From positions 1 to 21,028 of the forward strand of contig PWWF01000341.1 of the NCBI GenBank assembly GCA_003561595.1: a stretch of 21,028 nt of DNA. The letters run 5' to 3'. A program made the position numbers and the translations under genes. A model generated the notes under the pieces. It worked only from the letters and a program-made list of their open reading frames with translations. It was not told the DNA's origin and ran no database searches. The DNA is from Paracoccaceae bacterium. Lineage in GTDB: Bacteria; Pseudomonadota; Alphaproteobacteria; Rhodobacterales; Rhodobacteraceae. Each line of letters begins with the position of its first letter. Within the stretch, counting starts at the first letter, position 1. Below are positions 14,643 through 21,028 of this stretch, piece after piece.

Positions 14643-15779
14643 ATGACGCCCGAGCAGCTTCGCAAATTCTCATCGGCCGTGCCCTTCTGGGTGTCGCTGG
14701 GCTTTGTGCCGCTGGTCTGGATATCGGCGCTCTGGGGGGGATGGTGGTTCCTGCTGCCGGTCGCCTATGGCTGGTGGGCCTTTACGCTGATCGATTTCAT
14801 CACCGGGCTGGATACGGGCAACCCCGACACCGAAGTGCCGATGCGCGAGCTGTTCTGGTATCGCGCCATCACGCTGATCTGGTTTCCGGTGCAGGTGGTG
14901 ACGATCTTCGGCGTGATCTGGGTGCTGGCGCGGGCCGGGCACCCGTGGTGGGAAGACCTGGGCGCGGCATTCGGGCTGGGGGTGATGACGGGCGTCATCG
15001 GCATCGTCTATGCGCATGAGTTGATGCACCAGAAACCGCGCGTCGAGCGCTGGCTGGCCGATCTGCTTCTGGCCTCGGTGCTTTATTCGCATTTCCGCTC
15101 CGAGCATCTGCAGGTGCATCACCGCTATGTCGGTACCCCGCGCGACCCGGTCACCGCGCGCTATAACGAAGGGTTCATCCATTATTTCTTCCGCGTGCTG
15201 CGCGACTGCCCGCCCTCGGCCTTTCGCGCCGAAGCCGCGATGCTGAGGCGCAAGGGCCTGCCCTGGTGGCACCGCTCCAACCCTTTCTGGCGCTACGGGG
15301 CGCTGCAACTGGGCGCGCTGGCGCTCGCACTGGCGATCGGCGGCTGGTGGGGGCTGGTGCTGTTCGTGTGGCAGGCGGCAGTGGCCTTCTGGCATCTGGA
15401 ACTGACCAATTACATCGAGCACTACGGGCTGACGCGGCGCTATCTGGGCGATGGCAAATATGAACCCGTGCGCCCGCATCATAGCTGGAACGCGTCGCAT
15501 CAGGCGTCGAACTGGCTGATGATCAACCTGCAGCGCCATTCCGACCATCATTACAAACCCGACCGGCGCTTTCCGCTGCTGCAGACCTATGATGCGACCG
15601 AGGCCCCGCAACTGCCCTTCGGCTACCCGGCGCTGACCACGCTGGCCATGTGCCCGCCCCTGTTCCGGCGCTACATGAACCCGCGGGTCAAGGCATGGCG
15701 GCGGCAGTTCTACCCCGATATCGAGGATTGGACCGATTACACCAATCACGCCACCCCCCTGCCGCGCGGCGCGTCGTGA
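14643..15779 (+). CDS. alkB: Alkane 1-monooxygenase (AlkB-type membrane di-iron hydroxylase)
   Basis: This 378-residue integral membrane enzyme hydroxylates the terminal carbon of alkanes, taking electrons from rubredoxin. All histidine boxes of the family are intact: HELMH (125-129), EHLQVHH (154-160), NYIEHYGL (256-263) and LQRHSDHH (296-303). Hydrophobic segments lie at about 12-30, 33-50, 75-97, 106-124 and 220-250. ATG 14643 was chosen; the in-frame GTG at 14613 lies inside the likely -10 element. The ribosome-binding site is modest (CAGGACC). No rubredoxin, rubredoxin reductase, alcohol dehydrogenase or acyl-CoA ligase gene lies nearby, so the electron donors must be encoded elsewhere. 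The stop is only 9 bases from the convergent gene's stop. Confidence 0.94.
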   Translation: MTPEQLRKFSSAVPFWVSLGFVPLVWISALWGGWWFLLPVAYGWWAFTLIDFITGLDTGNPDTEVPMRELFWYRAITLIWFPVQVVTIFGVIWVLARAGHPWWEDLGAAFGLGVMTGVIGIVYAHELMHQKPRVERWLADLLLASVLYSHFRSEHLQVHHRYVGTPRDPVTARYNEGFIHYFFRVLRDCPPSAFRAEAAMLRRKGLPWWHRSNPFWRYGALQLGALALALAIGGWWGLVLFVWQAAVAFWHLELTNYIEHYGLTRRYLGDGKYEPVRPHHSWNASHQASNWLMINLQRHSDHHYKPDRRFPLLQTYDATEAPQLPFGYPALTTLAMCPPLFRRYMNPRVKAWRRQFYPDIEDWTDYTNHATPLPRGAS

Positions 15780-15788
15780 CGCGGGGGG

Positions 15789-17243
15789 TCAGCGTGTGGT
15801 GAAGGGGATCTTTACCCCGAGTGTGGCGAAATTCGTGGACATGCCAGCGCTGCGCAGGGTCCGCAACTGCCCCAGCCCCAGTGACAGGGCGACATTCTCG
15901 GTCAGGCGATAATCCAGCACGCCGCGCACACTGCCGACAACGCCGCCTGCCGCATTCACACCCCCGCCACCTGCGGCCCCGAAGCGCCCCTCCAGCCCGA
16001 CGGTCCAGCGTGGCGACAGGTCAAACTGATAGCCCATGCCCAGCAGCCCCACGGCATAGCCTGCGGCCCCGCCATGAAGCGTGGTCTGCCCGATCCCGCT
16101 GACATACAGGTTCTCGCCGATAAAATAATCAATCGCGCTTTCCTGCATCACGACATGGCGCGCAGTGTTGTTGTTCACGAAATAACCGGGCCCTGTCCGC
16201 TGGATGGTGAGGCCCCCGCTATAGGCCCATCGGGCGGTTTGCTCCTGTCCGGCCTCGGCGCGCGCCTGGCGCGTGCGCTTGAAATTCCGCATCACCCCGA
16301 CCGAGACTGCCGCACCCCGGAAACTGCCCGTGGGCGCGACGGCCCCGCTCAGGCTGAGTTCGGCATCAAGGGCGCGCGTGACGGGCAGTCGCAGCCCTGC
16401 GGCCGCCTCGAAGCGCGGGCCTGCGCCCGTGTCGATATGGCCGCCACCGCCGAAACCCGCATGGCCGTCGATGAACAGCGCCGCATTGCCAAGCGCGAAA
16501 CTGCGACGCAGACCGCCCATGACCTGCATATAGCCCTCTGCGCCGGACCCGGCACCCGCCGCGCTCAGGCTGAGCTGCGTTTGCGTGCCCAGATCGAACA
16601 AGGCCCGTGCACCGACCATGGCGACATCGGGTTGCGGCCTGTCATTGCGGTCGCGCACATCCGACGGGCTGGTCTGTGCCGTGGCGAAAACGCCCGCCGC
16701 GTCCAGCTTGGTCGCCCAGGCCCCCGGCGTGCCCGCATCGATCTGGCGCCGCAGGCCAAGCCCGAATGCCGGACCGTCTATCGGGGCCCCGGCGATGCGT
16801 ATCCATGACCCGGACATCTGCACCGCCCAGGCATCCGCCAACTGATAATCCAGCGCCAGACCCGCGCGCAGCATGGTGCCGTCCCCGATCACCTGCAATG
16901 CGCCACCACCCCCGCCGACAAAACCCGATGCCGAAAGCGACAGCCCCTGCGACAATGGCAGGCGCGCGCCACCCTCGACCCCCCAGAAAAAGGCACCGCC
17001 CGCATTGCCGATCCCGGCAGAATAGATCGATTGCCCGAAACTCAGATGCGGGGTGGCCTGATAGCCGATATAGAACCGGTGCAACCCTTCGATGGTCGTG
17101 TTCGGCGAGTGCAGGCGCTCGATTCCAGTCTCGAATGTCAGGTTCCGGGCCAGGGCGGGCTGCGCAGTCAACAGGATCAGACAGATCAGGACAAGGGTCG
17201 CGGCCCCACATGCGCGAAAGGGCCTGAAATTGCGAAATGACAT
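15789..17243 (-). CDS. Exported beta-rich protein with three related modules, probable outer-membrane beta-barrel; function unknown
   Basis: This 484-residue protein begins with a Sec signal peptide: basic start, hydrophobic core ATLVLICLILL, and a signal peptidase I site after QPALA (residue 32). The rest alternates polar and hydrophobic residues with many Gly, as in outer-membrane barrels, and has no Cys after the signal. Three related modules are visible, roughly 58-167, 205-321 and 340-481. Each has a poly-Gly turn (110-114, 265-268, 425-428) followed by a matching beta pattern (LRAGLALDYQLADAWAVQMSGS; FEAAAGLRLPVTRALDAELSLSG; VRGVLDYRLTENVALSLG). It ends in PFTTR rather than with a terminal aromatic residue, atypical for BAM substrates. 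The start at 17243 follows AGGAG; the frame is open upstream to 17807 but without signal-peptide or start support. No known family was recognised. Confidence 0.75.
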   Translation of the reverse strand: MSFRNFRPFRACGAATLVLICLILLTAQPALARNLTFETGIERLHSPNTTIEGLHRFYIGYQATPHLSFGQSIYSAGIGNAGGAFFWGVEGGARLPLSQGLSLSASGFVGGGGGALQVIGDGTMLRAGLALDYQLADAWAVQMSGSWIRIAGAPIDGPAFGLGLRRQIDAGTPGAWATKLDAAGVFATAQTSPSDVRDRNDRPQPDVAMVGARALFDLGTQTQLSLSAAGAGSGAEGYMQVMGGLRRSFALGNAALFIDGHAGFGGGGHIDTGAGPRFEAAAGLRLPVTRALDAELSLSGAVAPTGSFRGAAVSVGVMRNFKRTRQARAEAGQEQTARWAYSGGLTIQRTGPGYFVNNNTARHVVMQESAIDYFIGENLYVSGIGQTTLHGGAAGYAVGLLGMGYQFDLSPRWTVGLEGRFGAAGGGGVNAAGGVVGSVRGVLDYRLTENVALSLGLGQLRTLRSAGMSTNFATLGVKIPFTTR

Positions 17244-17278
17244 GCGCGCTCCTGATATTCGGCGCCTGAAAAGGGAAT

Positions 17279-17306
17279 ACCATAGTGAGCGCCCCTGCAA
17301 ACGCAA
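17279..17306 (-). promoter_or_regulatory. Putative promoter of the exported beta-rich protein gene
   Basis: On the minus strand TTGCGT (17306-17301), a 16-base spacer and TATGGT (17284-17279) lie 36 bases before the ATG at 17243. Confidence 0.45.
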
Positions 17307-17390
17307 TCCCGGGTCCTGCGCATATTCAATGCTGTGGAATCCGTGCCATACCCATTTGCATGACGCGGTTTGCGGACTAGCTCTGTGCCC

Positions 17391-17759
17391 ATGAACAGAA
17401 CCGAAATCCTCTATAATGGCCGCTGCCCGATCTGCTCGGCAGAGATTGAGCAGTATCGCAAACAGGCCCGGCACGCAGACGCGCCCCTGGTCTTCACCGA
17501 CCTGCACCAGACCGATCTGTCTGGCTGGCAGCTTACCCCCGAACAGGCCACGCGCCGCCTGCATGCCCGCCATAAGGGGCAGATCATCTCGGGCTTTCCG
17601 GCCTTTCTGATCATCTGGCGCGCGCTGCCCCGGATGCGCTGGCTCGCGCGCCTGCTCGACCGCCCCGTGCTGCGCCAGATCGCCGATCTGGGATACAATT
17701 TCCTCGCCGCCCCCGCCCTCTACCAGCTGCATCGCTGGCGCGAGGCGCGCAGAGCCTGA
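17391..17759 (+). CDS. DCC-family (DUF393) thiol-disulfide oxidoreductase-like protein
   Basis: This small protein of 122 residues belongs to the DCC/DUF393 group, thioredoxin-like proteins with a near N-terminal Cys pair and no settled biochemical role. The motif is YNGRCPICSAEI (residues 8-19) with Cys13 and Cys16; most members have Asp where this one has Asn9. A hydrophobic stretch GFPAFLIIWRAL follows at about 69-80. No Shine-Dalgarno is visible upstream; a promoter-like TTGCAT (17356-17361) with CTAGCT (17377-17382) would start the transcript within a few bases of the ATG, so a leaderless message is possible. TTG 17370 and GTG 17385 are in-frame alternatives. It is divergent from the exported protein gene and convergent with nadK. 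Confidence 0.82.
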   Translation: MNRTEILYNGRCPICSAEIEQYRKQARHADAPLVFTDLHQTDLSGWQLTPEQATRRLHARHKGQIISGFPAFLIIWRALPRMRWLARLLDRPVLRQIADLGYNFLAAPALYQLHRWREARRA

Positions 17760-17765
17760 TCCCGC

Positions 17766-17837
17766 TTTCATCTTTGTCCAAATATCCTCGGGGGGAGGCC
17801 GGCCCACAGGGCCGGACCGGGGGGCAGACAGCCCCCC
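17766..17837 (-). repeat. Modular intergenic repeat, copy C (inverted)
   Basis: Read on the minus strand, the elements are a 7-bp GGGGGGC/GCCCCCC hairpin (17837-17819), a CCGGCCC-TGT-GGGCCGG hairpin (17815-17799), a C6 run, and the AT-rich 22-base motif (17787-17766) beginning GGATATTT and ending AAAGATGAAA. The motif differs from copy A at three positions. It fills the gap between the convergent DCC and nadK genes and may also end their transcripts. Confidence 0.75.
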
Positions 17838-17852
17838 ACACTACGGATTGGC

Positions 17853-18608
17853 TCAGACGAACTGCTCGCGCAAAAGCCGCTCTTCCAGCCCGTGACCGGG
17901 ATCGAACATCAGCTTATGCGCGATCCCCTGCATGGAAGAGATCTCGACCTGCACCACATTGCGCACCGAACGACTGTCGGCATCCGCCATCACCGGCCGC
18001 CGCCTGGGCGAGATCACATCGATCCGCACGCTGGAGGATTTCGGCAAAAGCGCGCCGCGCCAGCGGCGCGGGCGAAAGGCCGCGACCGGGGTCAGCGCCA
18101 GCACATCGGAATTGATCGGCAGGATGGGGCCATGCGCGGAATAATTATACGCGGTGGACCCGGCGGGCGTGCTGACCATCGCGCCGTCGCAGACCAGCTC
18201 GCCCAGCCGTTCCTTGCCATCGACCACGATCCGCAGCTTGGCCGCCTGCGCGCCCTGGCGCAGCACCGACACTTCATTGATCGCCAGCGCCTCGACCATG
18301 GACCCGTCGGCGCGCGTGGCCCGCATGCGCAGCGGGTTCAGCACGGCCAGTTCCGCCGCGCGCAGCCGCGCCATCAGCCCCTCGACCGAATATGCATTCA
18401 TCAGGAACCCCATGGTGCCCCGGTTCATGCCGTAAACCGGCGCGTCCAGATGCTGGGTCGCGTGCAGGGTCTGCAGCATGAATCCGTCGCCCCCCAGCGC
18501 GATGATCACATCGGCCTCTTCCAGCGCGACCGCGTCATGGCTTGCACGCAGTTCCGCCAGCGCGGATTGGGCAAGGGGCGCGTCACTGGCGACAAAGGCT
18601 AGTTTCAT
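17853..18608 (-). CDS. nadK: NAD kinase
   Basis: This 251-residue enzyme phosphorylates NAD to NADP. The ATP/NAD-kinase motifs are GGDG (39-42, in IALGGDGFML), NRGTMGFL (62-69), and TPAGSTAYNYSAHGPILP (147-164), with LPKSSSVRIDV in the C-terminal beta domain. Length suits the short alphaproteobacterial type. ATG 18608 begins the typical KLAFVASDA strand; the frame remains open upstream to 18821 but that part has no family resemblance. No clear ribosome-binding site precedes the start. The gene is divergent from glyA across a 212-base gap. Confidence 0.95.
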   Translation of the reverse strand: MKLAFVASDAPLAQSALAELRASHDAVALEEADVIIALGGDGFMLQTLHATQHLDAPVYGMNRGTMGFLMNAYSVEGLMARLRAAELAVLNPLRMRATRADGSMVEALAINEVSVLRQGAQAAKLRIVVDGKERLGELVCDGAMVSTPAGSTAYNYSAHGPILPINSDVLALTPVAAFRPRRWRGALLPKSSSVRIDVISPRRRPVMADADSRSVRNVVQVEISSMQGIAHKLMFDPGHGLEERLLREQFV

Positions 18609-18820
18609 CGTGATGGCCGGTCCCGCTGTTGCACCCGCCCGACTGTCGCGCGCAACGCCCGAGGTTTCAAGCGCCTTCCGCAGCCTGGATGCGCCCTGCG
18701 CAGCGCGCCTGTTTGCCGGGCAATGTCGCCCCACAGCCCGGATGCGACGGAAAGAAGCCTTTGCGCGCGCGCAGGGATGGGTTACATGAGCGCCGAACCC
18801 TCGCGATGATGGAGCCCCCA
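18609..18820. promoter_or_regulatory. Divergent nadK/glyA control region with putative glyA promoter
   Basis: For glyA, TTGCGC (18761-18766) and TTACAT (18782-18787) are 15 bases apart, 34 bases before the ATG, and GGAG (18811-18814) is the ribosome-binding site. No riboswitch, operator palindrome or small gene was recognised in the rest of the gap, and no nadK promoter was resolved. Confidence 0.4.
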
Positions 18821-20116
18821 ATGGATACGACCGCCCGCGATACCGGCTTTTTCACCGAAACCCTGCAGGACCGCGACCCGGAGCTTTTTGCCGCAATGGC
18901 AGGCGAGCTGGGCCGCCAGCGTGACGAGATCGAACTGATCGCGTCCGAAAACATTGTCAGCCGCGCCGTGATGGAGGCGCAGGGCTCTGTCCTGACCAAC
19001 AAATACGCCGAGGGCTATCCCGGACGGCGCTATTACGGTGGCTGCCAATATGTCGATATCGCCGAGAACCTTGCTATTGCGCGGGCTTCCGAGCTGTTCG
19101 GCTGCAGCTACGCCAATGTGCAGCCCAATTCCGGCAGCCAGGCCAATCAGGGCGTGTTCACGGCCCTGCTGAAACCCGGCGACACGATCCTGGGCATGAG
19201 CCTTGATGCCGGGGGCCATCTGACCCATGGCGCGAAACCCAACCAGTCGGGCAAATGGTTCAATGCCGTGCAATACGGGGTGCGGCGCGACACGCTGGAT
19301 GTGGATTACGACCAGGTTGCCGCGCTGGCGGCCGAGCACAGCCCGAAAATGATCATCGCTGGCGGCTCTGCCATCCCGCGGATCATCGATTTCGCCCGCA
19401 TGCGCGAGATTGCCGACAGCGTGGGCGCGTATCTGCTGGTCGATATGGCCCATTTCGCGGGGCTGGTCGCGGCGGGGCATTACCCCTCGCCGTTCCCGCA
19501 TGCGCATGTGGCGACGACCACCACCCACAAGACCCTGCGCGGCCCGCGCGGCGGCATGATCCTGACCGATGACGAAGCGATCGCGAAAAAGGTCAATTCG
19601 GCGATCTTTCCGGGCATTCAGGGCGGCCCGCTGATGCATGTCATCGCCGCCAAGGCCGTGGCCTTTGCCGAAGCGCTGCGCCCCGGGTTCCGCGACTATC
19701 AGCGGCAGGTCATCGCCAATGCGCAGGCCATGGCCGACCAGCTGGAAAAGGGGGGGCTCGCCACGGTCACGGGCGGGACCGACACACATCTGCTGCTGGT
19801 TGACCTGCGGCCCAAGGGGGTCAAGGGCAACGCGACGGAGAAGGCGTTGGGCCGCGCGCATATCACCTGCAACAAGAACGGTATCCCGTTCGACACGGAA
19901 AGCCCGATGGTCACCAGCGGCATCCGGCTGGGCACGCCCGCAGGCACGACGCGCGGCTTTGCCGAGCCCGAGTTCCGCCAGATCGCCGACTGGATCACCC
20001 GCGTGGTGGACGGGCTGGCCGCGCATGGCGAGGATGGCAATGGCGAGGTGGAGGCTGCCGTCAAGGCCGAGGTGGCGGAGCTTTGTGCGCGCTTCCCGAT
20101 CTATCCGGGGCTCTGA
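18821..20116 (+). CDS. glyA: Serine hydroxymethyltransferase
   Basis: This 431-residue PLP enzyme interconverts serine and glycine, loading one-carbon units onto tetrahydrofolate. The internal-aldimine lysine is Lys237 in [14 protein letters not shown]. Other diagnostic stretches are [10 protein letters not shown] (38-47), [18 protein letters not shown] (62-79), [11 protein letters not shown] (99-109) and [15 protein letters not shown] (205-219). ATG 18821 was chosen for GGAG at 6 bases and the typical N-terminus; ATGs at 18806 and 18809 are in frame but sit on the ribosome-binding site. It ends before a hairpin that also begins repeat copy D. Confidence 0.97.
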   Translation: MDTTARDTGFFTETLQDRDPELFAAMAGELGRQRDEIELIASENIVSRAVMEAQGSVLTNKYAEGYPGRRYYGGCQYVDIAENLAIARASELFGCSYANVQPNSGSQANQGVFTALLKPGDTILGMSLDAGGHLTHGAKPNQSGKWFNAVQYGVRRDTLDVDYDQVAALAAEHSPKMIIAGGSAIPRIIDFARMREIADSVGAYLLVDMAHFAGLVAAGHYPSPFPHAHVATTTTHKTLRGPRGGMILTDDEAIAKKVNSAIFPGIQGGPLMHVIAAKAVAFAEALRPGFRDYQRQVIANAQAMADQLEKGGLATVTGGTDTHLLLVDLRPKGVKGNATEKALGRAHITCNKNGIPFDTESPMVTSGIRLGTPAGTTRGFAEPEFRQIADWITRVVDGLAAHGEDGNGEVEAAVKAEVAELCARFPIYPGL

Positions 20117-20133
20117 GCCGCGGGCGGGGTAAA

Positions 20134-20237
20134 GGGGGCGCTCGCGCCCCCTCTTGGGCCTGCGGCCCGTCGGCATTCTACTTGAACCGATGGCGTAGAA
20201 TGCCGACCCCCCTGAGGATATTTTTACAAAGATGAAA
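20134..20237 (+). repeat. Modular intergenic repeat, copy D, including the probable glyA terminator
   Basis: Parts in order are a 7-bp hairpin GGGGGCG-CTCG-CGCCCCC followed by TCTT (20134-20155), a GGGCC-TGC-GGCCC hairpin (20156-20168), a perfect 12-bp inverted repeat (20169-20180 with 20196-20207, arm GTCGGCATTCTA), a C6 run, and the AT-rich 22-base motif at 20216-20237. The motif differs from copy A at one position. The first hairpin probably ends glyA transcription. The motif finishes 17 bases before the hydrolase start. Confidence 0.75.
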
Positions 20238-20254
20238 GCAGGATGGGCGGGCAG

Positions 20255-21022
20255 ATGCTGAACCTTCTGCGCCATGGAGAAGCGGGGGATGCGCGCGCGC
20301 TACTGATCGTGCACGGGCTGTTCGGCTCGGCGCGCAACTGGGGGGCGATTGCCAAGCGCCTGTCGGATCGCGGCACGGTGATCTGCGTCGATATGCGCAA
20401 TCATGGTGAGAGCTTCTGGTCCGATCAGCACAGCTATGCCGATCTGGCCGCTGATCTGGCAGAAGTGATCGAAGCCGAGGGCGCACCAATGGATGTGCTG
20501 GGCCATTCCATGGGCGGCAAGGCGTCGATGATGCTGGCGCTGACACGGCCCGACCTGGTGGGGCGGTTGCTGGTCGCTGATATCGCGCCCGTGGCTTACC
20601 CCCACAGCCAGGCGCATCTGATCGCGGCCATGCGCGCCTTGGCCCTGGATGCGCTTGAGAGCCGGGGCGCGGCGGATGCGGCGCTGGCCGCGCATATTGA
20701 TGATCCGGGTGTGCGGGCCTTTCTGCTGCAATCACTCGATCTGCGCAGCGATCCGCCCCGCTGGCGTTTGAATCTGGACACGCTGGCGGCCGAGATGCCG
20801 CGCATCATCGGCTGGCCAGACGTATCAGGCAGCCATGACGGGCCCACGCTGTTTCTGAGCGGGGGGGACTCCGATTACGTGCTGCCCGAGCATCGCGCCC
20901 GGATCCGAGCGTTTTTTCCCGCAGCCCGGCTGGCCAAGCTGCCCGGGGCCGGGCACTGGCTGCATGCCGAAGCCCCGCGCCCGTTCGAGGCGAGCGCGCG
21001 CATGTGGTTCGACGCAGGCTAA
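20255..21022 (+). CDS. Alpha/beta-fold hydrolase, YbfF-like esterase
   Basis: This 255-residue protein has a complete alpha/beta hydrolase core. The oxyanion-loop motif is HGLFGS (20-25), VDMRNHGES (45-53) is typical of the YbfF esterase branch, nucleophile Ser85 is in GHSMGG, the acid is in SGGDSDY (Asp205 or Asp207), and His234 is in GAGHWLH. It is cytosolic, with no signal peptide. ATG 20255 gives the common MLNLLRHG start; ATG 20243 would add four residues but leaves its AGG directly against the start. It is tandem to glyA but separated by repeat copy D. Natural substrate unknown; thioester or short-chain ester hydrolysis is the family expectation. Confidence 0.88.
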   Translation: MLNLLRHGEAGDARALLIVHGLFGSARNWGAIAKRLSDRGTVICVDMRNHGESFWSDQHSYADLAADLAEVIEAEGAPMDVLGHSMGGKASMMLALTRPDLVGRLLVADIAPVAYPHSQAHLIAAMRALALDALESRGAADAALAAHIDDPGVRAFLLQSLDLRSDPPRWRLNLDTLAAEMPRIIGWPDVSGSHDGPTLFLSGGDSDYVLPEHRARIRAFFPAARLAKLPGAGHWLHAEAPRPFEASARMWFDAG

Positions 21023-21028
21023 CCCGGC

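Noticed and set aside
17244..17807. 188-residue N-terminal extension of the exported protein frame
   Set aside because: It would bury a clear signal peptide and run antisense to the DCC gene. ATG 17243 has AGGAG at good spacing.
18782..20275. 497-codon minus-strand open frame opposite glyA
   Set aside because: It is antisense to glyA throughout, without recognisable motifs.

Overview
The window is ordinary chromosomal DNA of a high-GC alphaproteobacterium. Gene content, gene order and codon use point to the family Rhodobacteraceae (Rhodobacter/Paracoccus/Roseinatronobacter-like), but the genus cannot be fixed from the sequence alone. No tRNA, rRNA, CRISPR array, transposase, integrase or phage gene was seen.

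Layout: (1) 1-1025, the 3' part of a PuuB/OrdL-type FAD oxidoreductase, separated from the next gene by a perfect 23-bp inverted repeat. (2) 1112-5584, a complete polyhydroxyalkanoate (PHA) module: phaC, phaP and phaR on the minus strand and the depolymerase phaZ divergent on the plus strand. Sites resembling the PhaR recognition pattern CTGC-N3/4-GCAG occur in all three intergenic gaps of this module and overlap the predicted phasin promoter. (3) 5894-10341, a compact plus-strand run: pmbA/tldE, a CysQ/inositol-monophosphatase-family gene, a divergent KdtA-like glycosyltransferase and lpxK, with overlapping or touching ends. (4) 10424-12893, on the minus strand: a DUF721/DciA-like gene overlapping a DsbA-like thioredoxin gene, then a class III CoA-transferase. 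(5) 13013-15779, on the plus strand: mutY overlapping a glyoxalase I gene, then alkB (alkane 1-monooxygenase). (6) 15789-17243, minus strand: an exported beta-rich protein of unknown function built from three related modules. (7) 17391-21022: a DCC/DUF393 protein, nadK (minus), glyA and a YbfF-like alpha/beta hydrolase.

Functionally the window combines carbon storage (synthase, granule phasin, regulator and mobilising depolymerase under what looks like one PhaR regulon), lipid A/Kdo assembly (KdtA-like plus LpxK), redox and damage handling (DsbA-like, MutY, glyoxalase I), alkane oxidation, and core metabolism (NAD kinase, serine hydroxymethyltransferase).

No clearly new multi-gene system was found. 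The points most worth a second look are the PhaR-like operator set; a modular intergenic repeat (GC hairpins, a C run, then an AT-rich 22-base motif) present three times with a fourth degenerate copy; the three-module exported protein; a KdtA-like enzyme lacking the usual catalytic glutamate, preceded by a 13-codon leader ORF; and a G10 tract at the kdtA/lpxK junction, where one extra G would fuse the two enzymes in frame.
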